Positions 59,163 through 64,000 of a DNA stretch of 64,000 nucleotides are shown piece after piece. Below the pieces are notes generated by a model that did not search any database, was not told the origin of the DNA, and worked only from the letters and a program-made list of their open reading frames with translations. Position 1 is the first letter of the stretch; each line of letters starts with the position of its first letter. The position numbers and the translations under genes were made by a program. The DNA comes from JAHDNZ01 sp036721855 (GTDB lineage: Bacteria; Bacillota; DTU065): the NCBI GenBank assembly GCA_036721855.1, contig DAIMKF010000003.1:1-64000 (forward strand). Reading direction: 5' to 3'.

Positions 59163-59651
59163 ATGGTTTTATATCTGGTGGGATTTATGGGCAGTGGGAA
59201 AAGTACCGTAGGTAAATTAGTGGCAGAAAAACTAGGGGTTAAATTTACCGATTTAGACCAAAGCATCGAAAAAATATCCGGACTTACCATTCCTGAGATC
59301 TTTTCCAAAGAAGGAGAGGCCGGATTTAGGAAGAGGGAAACGCAAGTACTCCTTCAGACTCCTTTAAACGGTATTATCGCTACCGGAGGAGGTATTATAA
59401 CAAAGCCCCAAAACCGCGGATTTTTAGCCAAAAGGCCTGTAGTCTACTTAAAAACAAGTCTTTTAGAGTTGGAAAACAGACTTATAGAAGCTCCCGGTTC
59501 AAGACCGCTGCTTAATGAAGACCTTAAAAAGCTCTTGGCACAACGCGAACCGCTTTATATGGAAGTCGCCAAGCATGTTATTAATACCGATGAAAAGACA
59601 CCTTTTGAGGTAGCCGAGGAGGTTATTTTATGGATATCACAGTCAATCTAG
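59163..59651 (+). CDS. aroK: shikimate kinase
   Basis: A 162-residue P-loop kinase with GFMGSGKSTVGK (residues 7-18), the shikimate-binding D in TDLDQSIE, GGGII near 74, and RPLL near 117. It phosphorylates shikimate at the 3-position. It begins two bases after aroC and overlaps aroB by 22 bases, so translation is coupled. Confidence 0.94.
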   Translation: MVLYLVGFMGSGKSTVGKLVAEKLGVKFTDLDQSIEKISGLTIPEIFSKEGEAGFRKRETQVLLQTPLNGIIATGGGIITKPQNRGFLAKRPVVYLKTSLLELENRLIEAPGSRPLLNEDLKKLLAQREPLYMEVAKHVINTDEKTPFEVAEEVILWISQSI

Positions 59652-60721
59652 GTCTAAAAAGCTATCCGGTTATGGTTGGGAAAGACCTACTTAACCTTTT
59701 AGGAGATAAGGTTTCTCAACTTGGGGTCAAAAAGGTCTTGCTGGTAACAGACAGTAATGTCGGTCCACTGTATCTTAAAACAGCCAAGCAGTCTTTAAAT
59801 AAAGAGGGCTTAGATGTTTCCCAGATAACTTTACCGGCAGGTGAGATCTATAAAACTGCAGCCGCGGTTGAGTTAATATGGGAAAAAGCTCTTGAAAGCA
59901 ATTTGGATAGAAATAGCTGTATAATTGCTTTGGGAGGAGGGGTTATCGGCGATCTAACCGGTTTTGCCGCCGCAACATTTTTAAGGGGAATCGGCTTTAT
60001 CCAGGTGCCGACAACTCTTCTTTCACAGGTTGATGCATCGGTGGGAGGCAAAACCGGTTTTAATCTACGCCAAGGTAAAAATCTGGTCGGAACCTTTTAT
60101 CAACCTCAAGCAGTTATAGCTGACATCACTACTCTCAAGAGTCTACCTGAGCGGGAGTATTATAATGGCTATGCTGAGATTATCAAGCATGGTCTAATTA
60201 ATCTATCCAGCGAACTGCTTGACTTCTTGGGAAAAAATAAGGACAAAATTTTTGAGCGTGAAGCTAATTTTCTAACTGAATTGGTTAAAATGAACGTTTC
60301 AATCAAAGCCGGTATTGTAACCCAGGACGAAAAGGAAAAAGGCTTGAGGTCTCTCCTTAATCTGGGACATACAGCCGGACATGCTTTGGAAGAAATTGGC
60401 TCATATAAGACATACTACCATGGAGAAGCGGTGGCTATCGGTTTATTGATAGCTTGTAGTATAGCTCTAGACCGAGGATTACTAAACGAGATGATTTATC
60501 TGCAGGTTAAAAATCTATTAAAAAACTTAAACTTACCGCTAAGGCCTTTTGAGGAAATAGAACCTAAAATCTGGTGGGAAAAGACCTTTAGTGATAAAAA
60601 AAGCACCTCCGGTACTGTTTACTGGGTGCTTCCAGCAAGTCACAAGCAAGCTCTTTATGGTCAAAAGGTTGAGTTTGACGAATTTAGAAAAGCCGTAGCT
60701 AGTCTTAGAAAGGAAGATTAA
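59630..60721 (+). CDS. aroB: 3-dehydroquinate synthase
   Basis: A 363-residue NAD- and metal-dependent enzyme. It shows ALGGGVIGDLTGFAAATFLRGIGFIQVPTTLLSQVDASVGGKTGFN (about 102-146, read in parts), the metal-ligand region NLGHTAGHALE (about 245), and YHGEAVAIG (about 265). It makes dehydroquinate from DAHP. The first enzyme (DAHP synthase) and EPSP synthase are not in the window. Confidence 0.95.
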   Translation: MDITVNLGLKSYPVMVGKDLLNLLGDKVSQLGVKKVLLVTDSNVGPLYLKTAKQSLNKEGLDVSQITLPAGEIYKTAAAVELIWEKALESNLDRNSCIIALGGGVIGDLTGFAAATFLRGIGFIQVPTTLLSQVDASVGGKTGFNLRQGKNLVGTFYQPQAVIADITTLKSLPEREYYNGYAEIIKHGLINLSSELLDFLGKNKDKIFEREANFLTELVKMNVSIKAGIVTQDEKEKGLRSLLNLGHTAGHALEEIGSYKTYYHGEAVAIGLLIACSIALDRGLLNEMIYLQVKNLLKNLNLPLRPFEEIEPKIWWEKTFSDKKSTSGTVYWVLPASHKQALYGQKVEFDEFRKAVASLRKED

Positions 60722-60723
60722 GA

Positions 60724-61170
60724 GTGCAGGAGATGATTTGGGTCCTCAATGGGCCTAATTTGAATTTACTGGGTGAAAGACAACCGGATATTTATGGCAG
60801 GGAAACCTTAAAAGATGTGGAAACCATCTTAAGGGAACAAGCTTTTCAACAAAAGGTTGATATAAGCTTTTTTCAAAAAAACGGTGAGGGAGAGCTGGTG
60901 ACATTAATTCAGGAGGCAAGATTAAAAGCACACGGGCTTTTAATAAACCCCGGTGCTTACTCCCATTACAGCCTGGCTGTCTATGATGCTCTAAAGGCTG
61001 TCAGTATACCTAAGGTTGAAATCCATATATCAAAAGTACTCACAAGAGAACAAGAGCGTAGGCATTTACTTACAGCTGCGGCTTGCGATGGTTTGATTGC
61101 CGGATTTGGTACCTTTAGTTACTCACTGGGTTTAAATGCACTTGTTAAACTTATTCGAGGTGGCATATAG
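60724..61170 (+). CDS. aroQ: type II 3-dehydroquinate dehydratase
   Basis: A 148-residue type II dehydroquinase. NGPNLNLLGERQPDIYG is at residues 9-25 with the lid tyrosine. NPGAYSHYSLAVYDAL is near 79-94, and EIHISKVLTREQERRH near 101 has the catalytic histidine. The GTG at 60724 is behind AAAGGAAG. It abuts the M24 peptidase gene, as in many Firmicutes (aroQ-pepP-efp). Confidence 0.93.
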   Translation: MQEMIWVLNGPNLNLLGERQPDIYGRETLKDVETILREQAFQQKVDISFFQKNGEGELVTLIQEARLKAHGLLINPGAYSHYSLAVYDALKAVSIPKVEIHISKVLTREQERRHLLTAAACDGLIAGFGTFSYSLGLNALVKLIRGGI

Positions 61171-62225
61171 TGGAAAAAAGAGTTGAAAAAGTTCAGGCTG
61201 AGTTGGCACCAGAGCAGTGGTTTTTAGTTACAGATCATAAAAACGTGCGTTATTTAAGTGGTTTTACCGGTACTTCCGGTTATGTGCTTCTAAATCAAAG
61301 AGAGGCTTACTTTCTAACTGATTTTCGTTATGCTGAGCAGGCGAAACGGCAGTGTCCTCATTTGGAGATTGTAATTTATAAGCCGCATGTTTTTGATAGT
61401 GTGGTCGAGTTGACAAAAGGAGCTAAGACCCTTTTGGTTGAGGCCGGTAATATAACCTTGGAAAACTATCAGAAACTGCAAGAAAAACTTAAAACGGCAG
61501 TGATAGGTACTAAAGATTTAGTAGAAAAGCTGAGGATGGTTAAAGATCAAAAAGAGATCGCTTTAATTGAAGAAGCTGCACGGATAACAGACGAGGCTTT
61601 TTTAGAGGTTTGCGATTTCATAAAACCCGGAGTTAGAGAGAAAGATATCGCTAGAGAGTTAGAATTTGCTATGAAAAGAAAAGGCGCCAGTCAAGTAGCC
61701 TTTGATTTTATTGTGGCCTCCGGGGAAAGAGGAGCTCTGCCTCATGGTGTAGCGTCGGACAAAATAATCAAAGCAGGTGAGTTTGTAACCCTTGATATTG
61801 GCGCAGTATATGAAGGGTATCACTCTGATATGACCCGCACGGTAGCTGTTGAACAGGCAGATGATTTTTTAAAAGAGATCTATGAGATAGTACTTAATTC
61901 CCAAGAGCAAGCACTCAAAGCTGTCAAAGCGGGCAAAAGCGGTTTTGAAATAGATAAGATAGCCAGAGATATTATTACTGACTCAGGTTATGGAGAAAAT
62001 TTTGGACATGGTTTGGGTCATGGTGTGGGTTTAGATATTCATGAACAACCCCGCGTCTCACCTCAGGCCGATACAATTTTAGAAGAAAATATGATTATTA
62101 CTATTGAGCCGGGTATCTATCTCCCCCAAAAAGGTGGAGTTAGGATAGAGGATTTAGTGGTGGTTGAAGCTGAGGGAGCAAGGCGACTCTCCTTGAGTTT
62201 GAAGGAACTGATAGTCTTATGCTGA
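61170..62225 (+). CDS. M24 family Xaa-Pro aminopeptidase
   Basis: A 351-residue peptidase. The N-terminal creatinase-like domain is at residues 1-120. The pita-bread catalytic domain has its five metal ligands in DIGAVYEGYHSDMTRT (two Asp), GHGLGHGVGLDIHE (His), TIEPGIY (Glu) and VRIEDLV (Glu). It removes N-terminal residues before proline. The GTG start overlaps the aroQ stop. It is followed by efp, a conserved pairing with possible relevance to proline-rich translation (inference). Confidence 0.93.
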   Translation: MEKRVEKVQAELAPEQWFLVTDHKNVRYLSGFTGTSGYVLLNQREAYFLTDFRYAEQAKRQCPHLEIVIYKPHVFDSVVELTKGAKTLLVEAGNITLENYQKLQEKLKTAVIGTKDLVEKLRMVKDQKEIALIEEAARITDEAFLEVCDFIKPGVREKDIARELEFAMKRKGASQVAFDFIVASGERGALPHGVASDKIIKAGEFVTLDIGAVYEGYHSDMTRTVAVEQADDFLKEIYEIVLNSQEQALKAVKAGKSGFEIDKIARDIITDSGYGENFGHGLGHGVGLDIHEQPRVSPQADTILEENMIITIEPGIYLPQKGGVRIEDLVVVEAEGARRLSLSLKELIVLC

Positions 62226-62243
62226 GGCAAAGGATGTGTTAGA

Positions 62244-62801
62244 ATGATTTCCAGCAATGATATAAGACCAGGTACAACACTGCTTTTAGAGGGTGCTGTC
62301 TGGGTGGTAGTTGAATTTTTACACGTTAAGCCGGGAAAAGGTGCGGCTTTTGTGCGTACTAAATTAAAAAATGTAGAAACAAGCCAGACGTTGGAAAGAA
62401 CTTTTCGAGCAGGTGAAAAACTAGAGAGAGCACAGGTCCAATCACGTGAAATGCAATATCTCTATGCTATGGAAGAGAATTATTATTTTATGGATACCCA
62501 AACTTATGAACAAACTTTTGTTACCGAGGATATTATTGGTAATGGTAAATTTTATTTAAAAGAAAATGATACAGTTGTCATTCAGTTTTATAACGGCCGA
62601 GCTATTTCCTTGGACCTGCCAACTTATGCTGATTTAATTGTTACCGAGACTGACCCCGGAATCAAAGGTGACACGGCTTCCGGTGGTTCAAAACCGGCTA
62701 AACTTGAGACTGGTGTGGTTGTGCAGGTGCCGCTTTTTGTGCAAACGGGAGATAAAATTCGTGTCGATACCAGAACTAACGAATACCTGTCCCGTGTCTA
62801 G
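62244..62801 (+). CDS. efp: elongation factor P
   Basis: A 185-residue EF-P with three OB-like domains. It rescues ribosomes stalled at polyproline. Lys32 in KPGKGAAFVR is the modification-loop residue (the 5-aminopentanol or lysyl site in other bacteria). The C-terminal motif VVVQVPLFVQTGDKIRVDTRTNEYLSRV is standard. No EpmA/EarP modification gene is nearby. The ATG follows AAAGGATGTG. Confidence 0.96.
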   Translation: MISSNDIRPGTTLLLEGAVWVVVEFLHVKPGKGAAFVRTKLKNVETSQTLERTFRAGEKLERAQVQSREMQYLYAMEENYYFMDTQTYEQTFVTEDIIGNGKFYLKENDTVVIQFYNGRAISLDLPTYADLIVTETDPGIKGDTASGGSKPAKLETGVVVQVPLFVQTGDKIRVDTRTNEYLSRV

Positions 62802-62834
62802 AACAAGTAAACCTTAAAAGGGAGGGGAAATTAA

Positions 62835-63251
62835 ATGAGTGAAGTGAAAGAAAAAGTTGCTTATTTGCGAGGGCTTTTAGCCGGTTTAGGTGAGATGGAG
62901 AGTGAAAAAAGCCAGAAACTCTGGGATGCTATTATGGCGGTTCTAGAACAAATAGCCGATGAGTTAGAGATGCTTGACGAAGACCTTGACAATCTAGGTG
63001 AGTATGTCGATTCCATCGATGATGATTTAGCTGAGGTCGAGGAAAGGGTATTTTGTGAAGAAGATGACTATGAAGAAGACGATGATGACACCCTAACAAT
63101 GGAATGTGATAATTGCGGCGAAAGTTTTTTAATTTCTGCCTATAAGCTCTATGGCGATGAAGATATTGTTTGCCCTAATTGTGGTGTTTCCATCTATGAG
63201 GATGATGATGATTTAGAAACAATAGATATAGATGCTAAAGACGAAGAATAA
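62835..63251 (+). CDS. CD1247 N-terminal domain-containing zinc-ribbon protein
   Basis: A 138-residue acidic protein. The helical domain VKEKVAYLRGLLAGLGEMESEKSQKLWDAIMAVLEQIADE (residues 5-44, read in parts) is the CD1247-type N-terminus. Then comes a coiled, acidic segment and a zinc ribbon with CDNCGE and CPNCGV. It is conserved after efp in Clostridia. Function is unknown; the ribbon suggests nucleic acid or protein contact. The ATG lies behind GGGAGGGGAAATTAA. Confidence 0.85.
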   Translation: MSEVKEKVAYLRGLLAGLGEMESEKSQKLWDAIMAVLEQIADELEMLDEDLDNLGEYVDSIDDDLAEVEERVFCEEDDYEEDDDDTLTMECDNCGESFLISAYKLYGDEDIVCPNCGVSIYEDDDDLETIDIDAKDEE

Positions 63252-63252
63252 A

Positions 63253-63285
63253 AAAATAACTGGCCCTAAAAAGGCCAGTTATTTT
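63253..63285 (+). terminator. terminator after the efp-CD1247 unit
   Basis: AAAATAACTGGCC pairs with GGCCAGTTATTTT around CTAAAAA, with a T-run in the distal arm. Confidence 0.93.
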
Positions 63286-63360
63286 CATTTAAAAGTTAAT
63301 TCAAAGAGGTCAAAAAGGAAACTAAGCCCAAAAAGACAGGCAGCATAAAAAGCCGGTTTT

Positions 63361-64000
63361 TTACCAGTTTAGCAACAGTTTATCTTGGCAAAGACTAAGG
63401 GGTAAACTAAATTTAGGGATACCATTACAATAAGGTGTTATTTCATAAAGCCCATAATAGATCACTAACTTTTCAGGTTCAAGGTAAAAAGAAAAGTTGC
63501 TTTGAGCAAGGGTTTGAATTGCGTCTTCGAAGTACTCGCTTTTATTAGCCTCGATCTCTTTAATTATCATACTCTCAATAAATTCTTTATAGTTAAAATC
63601 CGGACAAAAGAGATCCTTAAGAGTTATTTTTTGGCCGGTTTTTATATCGAAGGTATAGTTAACAAGCTCATAGATACCATGGGCACCACCGGTAAATTCA
63701 TAGTAGGTAATATTAACACTTAAAAGGTTAGCTTCATTTAAGGTGATTTCGTAAGAAATATGCCCATCATATTTTAAGGATTCTCTTAGCGGTTGTTTTT
63801 GGTAAGTTAAAAAGTGCTGGTAGAAGTTATCGATATCACGTTTTAGGGTACTGTTGATTTTGTCTATAACCGCTTGATTTGCACCACTGATTAAGACAGG
63901 ATAGGTGATGTCAATGTTCATTAATTGAGATCGATACTCAAGTGAACCTTCTAAAAGTTTGGGAGCAGCTAAAGTCAGGACAGAGAGAAAACAAAAAAAC
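63361..64000 (-). CDS. secreted DUF4163/DUF3298 (RsiV-like) protein, 5' end beyond the window
   Basis: The frame is open from 63361 to the window edge at 64000 and contains an internal ATG at 63921. Upstream of that ATG the frame still codes for a secretory leader (FFCFLSVLTLAAPKLLEG), so the true start is beyond the window. The body is YEITLNEANLLSVNITYYEFTGGAHG followed by NYTFDIKTGQKITLKDLF, which is the DUF4163/DUF3298 fold of RsiV, the anti-sigma-V lysozyme receptor. Whether this copy is a receptor or a free wall protein cannot be told, since an anti-sigma domain would lie upstream. Confidence 0.8.
   Translation of the reverse strand, partial: FFCFLSVLTLAAPKLLEGSLEYRSQLMNIDITYPVLISGANQAVIDKINSTLKRDIDNFYQHFLTYQKQPLRESLKYDGHISYEITLNEANLLSVNITYYEFTGGAHGIYELVNYTFDIKTGQKITLKDLFCPDFNYKEFIESMIIKEIEANKSEYFEDAIQTLAQSNFSFYLEPEKLVIYYGLYEITPYCNGIPKFSLPLSLCQDKLLLNW

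Overview
The window looks like a chromosome segment of a low-to-mid GC, Gram-positive, endospore-forming anaerobe of the Clostridia (Bacillota). The evidence is the gene order maf-radC-mreBCD-PBP2-minCDE-rodA-(radical SAM pair)-rng-rplU-prp-rpmA-obgE-proBA-nadD, an N-terminally extended L27 next to its Prp protease, an iscR-iscS-iscU-alaS-ireB-ruvX-DUF1292-mltG block, a sporulation sigma-K gene, and TTG/GTG starts behind strong AGGAGG-type ribosome sites. No rRNA, tRNA or CRISPR array was seen.

Layout. 0-12.8 kb: cell shape, septum placement and RNA processing (maf, radC, mreBCD, mrdA, minCDE, rodA, TIGR03960/TIGR03936 pair, rng). 13-15.6 kb: a secreted flavin redox pair (a triple FMN-binding-domain protein and a fumarate-reductase-like flavoprotein). 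15.7-16.7 kb: a gene graveyard with two decayed genes, one an HNH endonuclease relic. 16.8-23.2 kb: L21/Prp/L27, a two-gene ThrE-type exporter, ObgE, proline synthesis and NadD. 23.3-27.5 kb: ArsR-RarA on the minus strand, a decayed secreted-protein gene, and a metallophosphoesterase. 27.8-41.1 kb: Fe-S assembly, AlaS, IreB, a baseplate-J-like membrane protein, a ferredoxin-fused aldo/keto reductase, RuvX, MltG and a U32 protein. 41.1-45 kb: sigK split by an integrated element. 45-53 kb: YqeG/YqeH, TldD/TldE, AroE and an ABC exporter. 53.3-57.8 kb: an isolated Csx17-like gene and a metal-efflux P-type ATPase with its ArsR repressor. 58-63.3 kb: shikimate genes aroC-aroK-aroB-aroQ, an M24 peptidase, EF-P and a CD1247-type zinc-ribbon protein. 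The window ends inside an RsiV-like gene.

The strongest discovery is a very small sigK-intervening (skin-like) element of about 3.14 kb (41756-44905). The 5' sigK reading frame is cut just after its SYVSRIE motif. The missing C-terminus lies immediately after a large serine recombinase 3 kb downstream. Both junctions carry the 8-bp core CATTGAAA. The excised circle would rebuild an attP with 16-bp inverted arms centred on a GA dinucleotide in that core. The cargo is one secreted glycerophosphodiester phosphodiesterase and one small ORF. A sigma-E-type promoter precedes sigK.

The second notable item is an orphan csx17-type gene (type I-G CRISPR large subunit) with no other cas gene or array, beside an orphan Fur box. 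Others are an apparent one-base frameshift at the start of proB, four genes in which a hairpin separates the Shine-Dalgarno from the start codon, and the flavinylated redox pair.
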